A stretch of DNA of 6,084 nt from an uncultured Candidatus Melainabacteria bacterium (GCA_934675695.1 CAKURN010000095.1:1-6084); one strand, 5' to 3'. Positions 1-6,084 are shown, counted from the stretch's first letter. Notes: generated by a model from the letters alone, not told the origin. A program made the numbers and translations.

Positions 1-104
1 GTTGTGATGTATGTATCATCATCTTTTGTTGTGATGTATGTATCATCATCTTTTGTTGTGATGTATGTATCATCATCTTTTGTTGTGATGTATGTATCAT
101 CATC
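1..104 (-). repeat. Exact 27-bp tandem repeat encoding KDDDTYITT, at least 3.85 copies
   Basis: Positions 1-27, 28-54 and 55-81 are identical, and 82-104 matches the first 23 bases of the unit before the sequence diverges. The unit is nine codons and stays in the frame of the large minus-strand gene, giving residues 917-950 as DDDTYITTK repeats. The array is cut by the window edge, so the total copy number is unknown. Identity at every base, including third codon positions, indicates recent expansion or ongoing homogenisation. Confidence 0.97.
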
Positions 105-2852
105 AGTTACTGTTGTTTGTATTATTTCTGGTTCACCTTCACAAGTTTCGTAACGTATGCCACCAGCTTCTGTTACTGTAGTTACTTCACCGGCTTCTGT
201 TGTAACTATAATTTTGTCAGGGTCTGTTGTAACTATAATTTTGTCTTCTGCAGTTACTGTAGTTACTTCACCGGCTTCTGTTGTTGTTACAACTTCCATA
301 TCAGTTGTTGTTGTGATTATTGTTTCTGTTACTGTTATGATTTCGGCTGGGTCTGTTGTTGTTATGGTTTCCATATCGGTTGTTGTTGTGATTATTGTTT
401 CTGTTACTGTTTCAGTTTCAGCAGGAATTGTTGTTGTTATGTATTTGTCAGGTTTGGTAGTTGAAGTTGTTCTAGTTTCATGTTCATCTATACCTGTTGT
501 GCTTTCTGTTTTATTGTATTCTACCATGTAGTTGATGTCTTGGAGATTGATTGTATAATCTTCAATTGGGTCTCCATTTTCATCAATAGGAGCTGTAATA
601 TTTGCATATAAGTTGAAATCTGTCACATCAAGATTTCCATTTTCATCATACAAATCACTAAACAAATAAGGATTTGTTTCTGCTAATTGTTGAATAGATG
701 ATTGACCTAGTTCTATGTAGCTATTATATTTAGCAACTAGAGCATTGTATTGGTCTATTTGTCCATCGGTAAAACCTGCTTCTCTGAGGCTTGTTTCATC
801 ATAACTAAGTATGTCTTTTTCTTGTATATCAATACTTTTATCGGTAAACAAATTAGCAATATTATTGTATGAAGTCTCAATAGAATCTTTTATGCTCATT
901 GGTTTTCCGTCTTCATCGACTTCGTCACCTTGAACGTAATCTAACAAATCCATATAGCTAGCACTGTCTGTAGTTTCATCTAACTCTGCCAATTCGCTGA
1001 AATTGACTTCATCTTTCTTAGCAGATAAATGAGTATTATGATAAGCAGTGTCTTCATTTGATGCAAGTGCCAAATCTTTCAATTCATTTTCATCATAGCC
1101 ATCATTGTTTAAGAATGAAATAGAAGTGTCCGGAGTTACTATTTTTATGCCATTATTAGCAGCATTAACTAGTATATCAAGTATTTTATCATTTGAAGAA
1201 ACATCTTGTCCGTCAAACAAAGCGTTATTGTTTTCATCTAACATTATTGCTTGTAGAATATTTTGTCCTGCCGGAGAATTGAAATCGATATTTTCTTCGC
1301 CATATTGATTTGATAGTAAAGTTATAACTTCTTCTTTTGTAACGTTATCTTCTTCGCTTGTTTTTAATTTAGATAAATCTAAAACATTTGATGTCATAAG
1401 TATTGTATCATCAGTAGTGTCCTCCATTGTGTTAAATGCAGCGGAAGCTTTATCGTATAATTGTTCCATCAAATATTCGCTGGTTGGGTTTTTTGAAAAT
1501 CCATATTCAATACCGTTTGATTTTAAAATATCTTTTAAAGAACTATTAAGAGCGGCTCCGTCAGTTGAATCAAAGCCATAAGCGGAAGCAACCTGTTCAA
1601 TTAAGTTTTGTTTGAATGTATCTTCATCTAGAACTTCTTTTCTTTCGTCATCAGTTGTTTTTGCCAATTCTACCAAATTTAACTCTTGTTGAGAATCGAA
1701 GTCGACTTTTGCACTTAAAACTTCACCTTTACTATCTGAATAGTCTAAGCTGCTGATGTCTTGGAAAACTAAAGAATTTACTTCTTCCTCTTCCATATTT
1801 GATAAATCAGCGTTAAGAATTATTTGTGGATCTATATCATAAGCAGAAATAGAATCAGGCATTCTATAATTTTCGTAGAGTTGTTGTTCGGTTTCTGATA
1901 AATCACTGTAATTTTTTTTACCATCTAAAAATTCTTCGATATTTCCAACTGCTTGTGTTAGACCGCCAGAGGTTTCCAAATCTGTTAATAAACCGATTTC
2001 GCTGCTATATATATTTTCAACAAAATAATTTTTTGCAACTGCTTGATGAAATTCAGGATTGTCTTTGTTGTTGTCATACAAAGTAACGGCAGCACTAACC
2101 ATTTCGTTTGAATCATCTGAAATTGTTTGTTCCCATTCTCCTGTTTTTTTGTTATAAACTGCATAAGTTCCATCAATTAAACTTTGGACAGTTTTATTGT
2201 CATTATCTTTAAAGCCTGCAACAACACTACCATTTTCTGTTCTTGCTGAATGATTTTTATCATTTCCTAAAACAACGGTAGCAGAAGTTTTATCTTGTTG
2301 GATTCTTGATTCTGTAACCAAAGCTCTATCTTGAGCTTTTTCGGCATTTTCTTGGGCTTTAAGAAAATTTTGATAATCTTTATAATAATCTGAATTTTCA
2401 TCGTTGAATTCACTAAAAGCATCTTCTATTGCATTTTCAGAATTTGACAATTCTTGAGCAAGCTTTTCAACTTGTGCTTGGGCTTCATCTGCTTGGGCTT
2501 GAGCACCATCTAATTCTTCTTGTGCTTGAGAAAGTTTTGTTTCAAGTTCTGCTATTGTTTTTTCCATTTCTGATTTTTTTGCAGCATCTTCTTCTGTCAG
2601 CATAGCTTCTTGAGTTTTTTCAAGAGTTGTTATTACTGTAGATAGGTACATACGCTTACTGTCCAAATATTCCGCTGCATCATTTAAAGCCGTTGTTGCA
2701 GATTTCATATCACTAGCTTTATCATCACTGCCTCTTTCGAAAACACTACCATTATTTTCGGCTTCTGCTTTCTTCGATTGGATACTTGTTGCATTCGTTT
2801 GAATGTTTTTTATTAAGTCTGAAAAATTTTCCCAATTGATTCTGAAACCCAT
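1..2852 (-). CDS. Large acidic coiled-coil protein with Thr-rich repeat tail, unknown function (C-terminus beyond left edge)
   Basis: I do not recognise this protein. The frame is open from the ATG at 2852 to the window edge, giving 950 complete codons and no stop. The start is supported by AAGGAAGG eight bases upstream. Residues 1-85 are predicted helical, start MGFRIN and lack a Sec signal or lipobox. Residues about 90-185 form an Ala/Gln/Glu/Lys-rich likely coiled coil containing AQAQADEAQAQ. Residues about 190-780 are acidic, mixed and Asn/Asp-rich, with loops of the type DExGx or DxNxN at 539-550, 646-650, 736-747 and 757-765. From about 782 the chain becomes Thr-rich and repetitive: TVTETIITTTTDME twice, EAGEVTTVT twice, DKIIVTT twice, then KDDDTYITT in tandem to the edge. 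I count one Cys (C904). The composition suggests an extended surface or secreted stalk-like protein, but no export signal or anchor is visible, so location is inference. It is divergent from the envelope operon and not obviously linked to it. That it is a real gene is nearly certain from its length, RBS and protein-like composition. Confidence 0.95.
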   Translation of the reverse strand, partial: MGFRINWENFSDLIKNIQTNATSIQSKKAEAENNGSVFERGSDDKASDMKSATTALNDAAEYLDSKRMYLSTVITTLEKTQEAMLTEEDAAKKSEMEKTIAELETKLSQAQEELDGAQAQADEAQAQVEKLAQELSNSENAIEDAFSEFNDENSDYYKDYQNFLKAQENAEKAQDRALVTESRIQQDKTSATVVLGNDKNHSARTENGSVVAGFKDNDNKTVQSLIDGTYAVYNKKTGEWEQTISDDSNEMVSAAVTLYDNNKDNPEFHQAVAKNYFVENIYSSEIGLLTDLETSGGLTQAVGNIEEFLDGKKNYSDLSETEQQLYENYRMPDSISAYDIDPQIILNADLSNMEEEEVNSLVFQDISSLDYSDSKGEVLSAKVDFDSQQELNLVELAKTTDDERKEVLDEDTFKQNLIEQVASAYGFDSTDGAALNSSLKDILKSNGIEYGFSKNPTSEYLMEQLYDKASAAFNTMEDTTDDTILMTSNVLDLSKLKTSEEDNVTKEEVITLLSNQYGEENIDFNSPAGQNILQAIMLDENNNALFDGQDVSSNDKILDILVNAANNGIKIVTPDTSISFLNNDGYDENELKDLALASNEDTAYHNTHLSAKKDEVNFSELAELDETTDSASYMDLLDYVQGDEVDEDGKPMSIKDSIETSYNNIANLFTDKSIDIQEKDILSYDETSLREAGFTDGQIDQYNALVAKYNSYIELGQSSIQQLAETNPYLFSDLYDENGNLDVTDFNLYANITAPIDENGDPIEDYTINLQDINYMVEYNKTESTTGIDEHETRTTSTTKPDKYITTTIPAETETVTETIITTTTDMETITTTDPAEIITVTETIITTTTDMEVVTTTEAGEVTTVTAEDKIIVTTDPDKIIVTTEAGEVTTVTEAGGIRYETCEGEPEIIQTTVTDDDTYITTKDDDTYITTKDDDTYITTKDDDTYIT
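171..283 (-). repeat. Diverged repeats of 27 and 81 bp in the Thr-rich tail
   Basis: A 27-bp unit encoding DKIIVTT plus two variable residues occurs back to back at 196-222 and 223-249, differing only in the last bases. A second block encoding EAGEVTTVT occurs at 171-197 and 252-278 (81 bp apart, three times 27) and is nearly or fully identical at DNA level. The 27-bp phase matches the exact array at 1-104, suggesting the tail grew from nine-codon units that have since diverged. All lie in frame within the large minus-strand gene. Confidence 0.85.
279..411 (-). repeat. 75-bp-period direct repeat (TVTETIITTTTDME) in the Thr-rich tail
   Basis: Positions 295-336 and 370-411 match over 42 bases with one difference, offset by exactly 75 bp. 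They encode residues around 815-828 and 840-853, each followed by a Thr triplet. The period is 25 codons, so it is not a multiple of the nine-codon unit nearer the edge. The tail therefore holds at least two kinds of repeat. Confidence 0.85.
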
Positions 2853-2860
2853 CTTAACTA

Positions 2861-2868
2861 CCTTCCTT
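2861..2868 (-). promoter_or_regulatory. Ribosome binding site of the large minus-strand gene
   Basis: Read on the minus strand this is AAGGAAGG, with its GGAAGG core eight bases before the ATG at 2852. It fixes the start of the 950+ codon frame. Confidence 0.85.
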
Positions 2869-2914
2869 TTCTTGTTGCTCTACTTTAATTTTTTATTTCC
2901 ACATGAAAACTTCT

Positions 2915-2945
2915 ATTAAACGTAAAAGGTACATTTTCTTCACAA
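2915..2945 (-). promoter_or_regulatory. Weak candidate promoter for the large minus-strand gene
   Basis: On the minus strand TTGTGA (2940-2945) and TTTAAT (2915-2920) resemble -35 and -10 boxes, but the 19-base spacing is long and the region is A+T-rich, so chance matches are easy. If real, transcription would start roughly 55 bases before the ATG. Low confidence. Confidence 0.22.
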
Positions 2946-2978
2946 AACTTTACAAAAGAGCTCACTAAAATTTAACAA

Positions 2979-3008
2979 TTTTCTTTTTTACAATTTTTTT
3001 GATAAAAT
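2979..3008 (+). promoter_or_regulatory. Weak candidate promoter for the glycosyltransferase-murC-murB operon
   Basis: TAAAAT at 3003-3008 matches five of six -10 consensus bases. The best -35 at suitable spacing, TTTTCT at 2979-2984, matches only three of six. Transcription would begin near 3015, leaving a leader of about 20 bases with the AGGGGAA site. The position is sensible, the sequence match is poor. Confidence 0.25.
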
Positions 3009-3023
3009 CAAATTAAGAATTTT

Positions 3024-3030
3024 AGGGGAA
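3024..3030 (+). promoter_or_regulatory. Ribosome binding site that selects a GTG start
   Basis: AGGGGAA lies with its G run six bases before GTG at 3035. The nearer-looking ATG at 3030-3032 is out of frame and meets a stop after one more codon, so the GTG is the real start. Confidence 0.8.
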
Positions 3031-3034
3031 TGTT

Positions 3035-4354
3035 GTGAAAGAAAGAGTAGCATTACTAATCATAATTACAATTTTAATCACTTTTTTGATTGTTTTTCAA
3101 AACTACTTTAATACAATGTGGGCAATAATCTCCCTTATTTGTTTTATGTTTTTGTATTCATTTTATATGTATTGCGTGCAAAAATATCAAAAAAGAAAAC
3201 AAAAGAAAAATCCCCCAATCATCAACTATGACTATCATCCTTTTGTTTCGGTGATGATTCCTTGTCACAATGAACAAGATGTTATTGAAAAAACGGTAGA
3301 AAACATCTCAAAACTCGACTATGACAAGTACGAAATAATTTTGATAGATGATAGAAGCACTGATTCAACCCCTGAAATACTAAAAAAACTGGAAAACGAA
3401 AACAAAAACATAAAAATCTTAATAAGAAACCAAGACGCAAAAGCAGGAAAATCGGCTGTATTGAATGATGCAATGAAATTAGCTACAGGAGAAGCGATTC
3501 TTGTTTTTGATGCTGATGCAAAAATCAACCCTGATTTTCTAAAAGAAATGCTTCCAAAATTAGAACCGGCGGATGTTGGTGCTGTACAAGCTCAAAAAGT
3601 AATAATAAACGCTAAACAGAATTTTTTGACACAATGTCAATATAATGAATATATTTTAGATACTCATCTGCAAACAGGTAGAGATGCCGTAAGAGGTGCA
3701 GTAGAACTAAGAGGAAACGGCGAACTAATCAAACGCCAAGCCCTAAACAGTATCAATGGCTGGAATGAAGAAACAATCGTAGATGACCTCGATATGTCAA
3801 CAAGACTCCATATAAAAGGCTGGGATATCAGATTTTGTACCGAAACTCAAGTTTTTGAAGAAGGTGTTGTGACATTTCCTGCTTTAATCAAACAAAGACG
3901 CCGTTGGGTAGAAGGCTCAATTCGTCGTTATTTAGAGTATGCAAAAGATGTTTTGACAACAAAAGACATGTCGCTTCGTGTCGGATTTGATTTGATTGCT
4001 TATATTTCAGAATTTTTGCTGCCGTTTTGGTTGATTACAGAGATATTTATTCAAGCATTCAAATTTGTAAAAGGCTATGACAACTGCATTTTGTCTTCTA
4101 TCGTTATGGTTGTTGCAACGGGAATATTTTTTACTTGTGGATTTGTATACAGTCTAAAAAGATACGCTAATATGAAGTTTTTCCAAGCGTTTGGGCAAGC
4201 AATCGTGACTTCTGTTTACTTTTTGACTATTTGGTTTCCTATTGCAATGTTTATTATATTTAAAATAATTTTCACAAAAAAAACCATGGACTGGGGCAAA
4301 ACCGTTCATGGCGTTACTTCTATTACTTTAGAGGAAATTAACAATGCAAACTAA
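3035..4354 (+). CDS. Membrane-bound processive family 2 glycosyltransferase (PgaC/IcaA/NodC-like architecture)
   Basis: This 439-residue integral membrane enzyme should polymerise a beta-linked polysaccharide from a nucleotide sugar on the cytoplasmic face. Two membrane segments (about 5-21 and 27-47) precede a Lys/Arg-rich stretch, then the GT-A domain from about 68. VSVMIPCHNE (71-80) opens the fold. D105/D106 in LIDDRS, D159 and D161 in FDADA, the VDDLD block 249-253 (equivalent to the TED catalytic motif) and QRRRW 287-291 (the QxxRW motif of processive enzymes) are all present. Three or so membrane segments follow (about 318-342, 352-373, 386-413), then DWGKTVHG (419-426), resembling the family's terminal WxKT motif. 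Length is close to that of PgaC-type synthases. The start is GTG, backed by AGGGGAA. Its last 11 bases overlap murC, indicating one operon with peptidoglycan precursor genes. The substrate cannot be told: poly-GlcNAc, another glycan or a glycolipid are open. No PgaA/B/D or Ica partners occur in the window. Confidence 0.95.
   Translation: MKERVALLIIITILITFLIVFQNYFNTMWAIISLICFMFLYSFYMYCVQKYQKRKQKKNPPIINYDYHPFVSVMIPCHNEQDVIEKTVENISKLDYDKYEIILIDDRSTDSTPEILKKLENENKNIKILIRNQDAKAGKSAVLNDAMKLATGEAILVFDADAKINPDFLKEMLPKLEPADVGAVQAQKVIINAKQNFLTQCQYNEYILDTHLQTGRDAVRGAVELRGNGELIKRQALNSINGWNEETIVDDLDMSTRLHIKGWDIRFCTETQVFEEGVVTFPALIKQRRRWVEGSIRRYLEYAKDVLTTKDMSLRVGFDLIAYISEFLLPFWLITEIFIQAFKFVKGYDNCILSSIVMVVATGIFFTCGFVYSLKRYANMKFFQAFGQAIVTSVYFLTIWFPIAMFIIFKIIFTKKTMDWGKTVHGVTSITLEEINNAN
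4331..4336 (+). promoter_or_regulatory. Ribosome binding site of murC inside the glycosyltransferase gene
   Basis: GAGGAA ends seven bases before the murC ATG at 4344 and sits inside the last codons of the preceding gene. This favours translational coupling of the two. Confidence 0.85.
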
Positions 4355-5723
4355 AACATTTCATTTTATTGCAATTGGTGGTGTCGGACAGAGCGCTTTA
4401 GCGAAAATTCTTCTGCAATTGGGCTACAAAGTGACCGGTTCTGATATACAAAATAGCAAATATACAAAACTGGTAGAAGATTTAGGAGCAGAAGTTTTTA
4501 TCGGACACAAAAAAGAAAACATAAAAGGTGAGCCGACTGTCGTTATTTCTTCTGCAATAAAAGAAGACAATCCTGAATTGATAGAAGCAAAAAGACTAGG
4601 ACTGGAAATTTTGCACCGTTCAGACTGTTTGAAACTTATTTCTGAAAAATTTCCGATTTTTGTGGGGCTAGCCGGAACCCATGGAAAAACCACAACGTCC
4701 GGGCTTTTGAGTTTTATTTTGGATAGAATGGGCGAAAACCCTTCTTTTGCAATAGGTGGAATTATTCCAAAATTGAACATCAATGCAAATGCTTCAAAAA
4801 CTTCTAAAATTTTTGTTGCAGAACTGGACGAATCAGATGGAACTATCCAAAAATATCACCCTAATTACTTTTTGATTAACAATTTAGAAGAAGACCATCT
4901 GGATTACTACAAAAACGGGCTTTGCGATATATTGGCTACTTTTGAAAAAACTGTTTCTAATATGCAAGAAAACGACAAACTGTTTCTTAATGTAGACAAT
5001 ATGGGCTGTAATATCTTTAAAAGCCAAACTGATTTTAAAAACATAATTACTTATGCAATAGACAATGTTGCAGACTATATGGTAAAAAACATAAAATTTG
5101 TTGAACTGGATTCCAGTTTTGAAGTTTATAAAAAAGATACTTTATTGGGAAAAATAAACCTTATTGTTCCGGGGTTACACAACATCTGTAATGCCCTTGC
5201 AATCGTAAGTATACTAGATACAATGGGTTTTGAATTTAGTGAATATGCAAAATTCTTTGAAGAATTTTCCGGCATGGGAAGAAGATTTCAGCTTGTTTCT
5301 GATAACAAAAAAACAAACATAAAAATAATAGACGATTACGCTCACCACCCTTCAGAAATCAAATCAACACTAAATGCTATTCAAAAATCAAAAAGAAGAA
5401 AAGTAGTAATCTTTCAACCTCATAGATACACTAGACTAAAAGGCTTGTGGAATGAGTTTTTGTCTGCATTTTACAATATAGATAAATTATACGTTCTAGA
5501 TGTTTTTTCTGCGGGAGATGAATTTGATAGCGAATTTAATTCAAAAAACTTTGCCCATGATATAAAACAAAACAATGTAGATTGTGAATATATAGAAGGC
5601 GACATTGAACAAGCAGGAAAAACAATAGCTCAAAAATTGCACAACAACGATTTGGTTTTGACATTGGGAGCAGGCGATATTACAAAAATCGGCGGGGTTA
5701 TAGATGATTTGCTCTCAAAATGA
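4344..5723 (+). CDS. murC: UDP-N-acetylmuramate--L-alanine ligase (MurC)
   Basis: This cytoplasmic Mur ligase adds L-alanine to UDP-MurNAc with ATP, the first amino-acid step of the peptidoglycan stem peptide. All three Mur ligase domains are readable. The N-terminal Rossmann-like nucleotide-sugar motif is IGGVGQSALA at 11-20. The ATP P-loop is GTHGKTTT at 111-118. ELDESDG (160-166) and NNLEEDHLDYY (179-189) correspond to the catalytic EADESD and NIExDHxDxY motifs. PGLHNICNALA (276-286), GMGRRF (310-315), DDYAHHPSE (330-338), FQPHRYTR (357-364) and LGAGD (441-445) complete the central and C-terminal domains. At 459 residues it is full length for MurC. The YAHHP and HRYTR motifs separate it from MurD, MurE, MurF and Mpl with good confidence. 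It overlaps the upstream glycosyltransferase by 11 bp and downstream murB by 20 bp. Nothing looks broken. Confidence 0.98.
   Translation: MQTKTFHFIAIGGVGQSALAKILLQLGYKVTGSDIQNSKYTKLVEDLGAEVFIGHKKENIKGEPTVVISSAIKEDNPELIEAKRLGLEILHRSDCLKLISEKFPIFVGLAGTHGKTTTSGLLSFILDRMGENPSFAIGGIIPKLNINANASKTSKIFVAELDESDGTIQKYHPNYFLINNLEEDHLDYYKNGLCDILATFEKTVSNMQENDKLFLNVDNMGCNIFKSQTDFKNIITYAIDNVADYMVKNIKFVELDSSFEVYKKDTLLGKINLIVPGLHNICNALAIVSILDTMGFEFSEYAKFFEEFSGMGRRFQLVSDNKKTNIKIIDDYAHHPSEIKSTLNAIQKSKRRKVVIFQPHRYTRLKGLWNEFLSAFYNIDKLYVLDVFSAGDEFDSEFNSKNFAHDIKQNNVDCEYIEGDIEQAGKTIAQKLHNNDLVLTLGAGDITKIGGVIDDLLSK
5694..5697 (+). promoter_or_regulatory. Probable ribosome binding site of murB within murC
   Basis: GGGG lies six bases before the murB ATG at 5704, similar in form to the AGGGG site of the first gene of the operon. 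It is shorter than ideal, so coupling to murC translation probably helps. Confidence 0.5.
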
Positions 5724-6084
5724 TATAAAATTCTACGAAGATTTCTATTTAACAAACTTCAACACCTTGAAAATAAAGGCTTTGGCGAAGTATTTCTATA
5801 TGCCTGACAATTATGGCGAAATGATTTCTTTGTATAAAAAATTCAAAAATCAAACCCCAATTGTACTGGGTAATGGCTCGAATGTTCTTTTTTCTTCTAT
5901 TAAAATTGAAGAACCTATAATATATACAGGAAAAATGAAGAACTGTTTTATATTTGGAAACAATGTAGAAGTTGAATGCGGTATAAAAACCCAAACTCTA
6001 TCAAAAACCGCATACGAAAAGGGGCTTTCCGGATTTGAATTTTTAATCGGAATACCTGCAACATTGGGCGGTGCTATATATATG
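5704..6084 (+). CDS. murB: UDP-N-acetylenolpyruvoylglucosamine reductase (MurB), N-terminal 127 residues, cut by the right edge
   Basis: MurB is the cytoplasmic FAD enzyme that reduces UDP-GlcNAc-enolpyruvate to UDP-MurNAc with NADPH, supplying the substrate of MurC encoded just upstream. The visible part contains TNFNTLKI (17-24), matching the NTTFKI entry of the FAD-binding domain. GNGSNVLFSS (56-65) matches the FAD-contacting GxGSNLL motif. GFEFLIGIPATLGGAIYM (110-127) matches the GLEFLxGIPGTxGGAxxMN motif. The ATG at 5704 is the only workable start because a TAG stop directly precedes it in frame and no later start keeps NTLKI. The gene overlaps murC by 20 bp in another frame. The N-terminus before the FAD domain is short (about 16 residues). 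In GIPAT the usual second Gly is Ala (A119). The C-terminal substrate domain lies outside the window, so type I and type II MurB cannot be distinguished. Confidence 0.96.
   Translation, partial: MICSQNDIKFYEDFYLTNFNTLKIKALAKYFYMPDNYGEMISLYKKFKNQTPIVLGNGSNVLFSSIKIEEPIIYTGKMKNCFIFGNNVEVECGIKTQTLSKTAYEKGLSGFEFLIGIPATLGGAIYM

Larger units (their letters stand above)
2853..3034. other. Divergent intergenic spacer
   Basis: This stretch of about 180 bp separates the minus-strand repeat protein from the plus-strand envelope operon and must hold both promoters. It is very A+T-rich. Beyond the two ribosome binding sites and weak promoter candidates I see only one short AT-only inverted repeat (arms 2967-2972 and 2977-2982). 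No small ORF, tRNA or riboswitch-like structure was recognised. Confidence 0.8.

Noticed and set aside
1..104. CRISPR array
   Set aside because: The 27-bp units abut directly with no unique spacers and are in frame with a coding sequence.
117..531. Two overlapping + strand open frames, one rich in Cys, Tyr and Phe, the other in Val and Ser
   Set aside because: They are antisense readings of the Thr-rich repeat tail of the large minus-strand gene. Their odd composition follows from complementing ACA/GTA-type codons, and neither has a convincing RBS.
1105..1308. Small + strand frame inside the large gene
   Set aside because: It is antisense to a continuous 950-codon frame and encodes no recognisable product.
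1985..2176. Small minus-strand frame overlapping the large gene
   Set aside because: It lies in a different frame of the same strand as the large gene and has Lys/Leu/Ile-rich shadow composition.
2967..2994. AT-only inverted repeat (arms 2967-2972 and 2977-2982) followed by T-rich sequence as a terminator
   Set aside because: The stem is six A-T pairs with no G or C, and no + strand gene ends upstream of it. It is a chance palindrome in A+T-rich spacer.
3030..3032. ATG as alternative start of the glycosyltransferase
   Set aside because: It is in another frame and reaches TGA after one codon. GTG at 3035 has the correct frame and RBS spacing.
3282..3528. Minus-strand frames within the glycosyltransferase
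   Set aside because: They are shadows of the GT-A domain coding strand, without family resemblance.
4424..4783. 119-codon minus-strand frame inside murC
   Set aside because: It is antisense to conserved MurC motifs including the P-loop region.
5749..5994. Minus-strand frame at the right end
   Set aside because: It is antisense to murB, whose conserved motifs are plain in the + strand frame starting at 5704.

Overview
The window is A+T-rich bacterial DNA holding two divergent transcription units separated by a spacer of about 180 bp. The right half carries cell-wall genes on the + strand. A GT2 glycosyltransferase is followed, with overlapping ends, by murC and the start of murB. The murC-murB adjacency points to a bacterium making ordinary UDP-MurNAc precursors. 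Such adjacency is known from cyanobacteria, proteobacteria and others. With the base composition and the Asp/Asn-rich loops of the large protein, a gut-type low-GC lineage such as the non-photosynthetic cyanobacterial relatives (Gastranaerophilales/Melainabacteria) is possible, but this is a guess and cannot be fixed from 6 kb.

Left half (1-2852, - strand): one uninterrupted reading frame of at least 950 codons begins at 2852 and runs off the left edge with no stop. I translated it codon by codon and found no frame break. It encodes a very acidic protein of no family I recognise. It has a short helical N-terminus without a Sec signal, an Ala/Gln/Glu-rich coiled coil, and a long central region with several Asp/Asn-rich loops. 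It ends in a Thr-rich repetitive tail of more than 170 residues. The last visible part of the tail is an exact 27-bp tandem repeat (KDDDTYITT) that continues past the window edge.

Spacer (2853-3034): ribosome binding sites are clear for both divergent genes, and only weak promoter candidates are visible. No RNA gene was seen.

Right half (3035-6084, + strand): a 439-aa processive GT2 synthase with N- and C-terminal membrane segments overlaps murC by 11 bp, and murC overlaps murB by 20 bp. The three genes look like one translationally coupled operon. MurB makes UDP-MurNAc and MurC adds L-Ala to it, so these two are consecutive steps. The synthase probably exports or builds a beta-linked envelope polysaccharide, though its substrate cannot be read from sequence.

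The most unusual item is the giant Thr-repeat protein. The rest is ordinary envelope housekeeping in a somewhat unusual arrangement. I see no CRISPR, mobile element, tRNA or rRNA.
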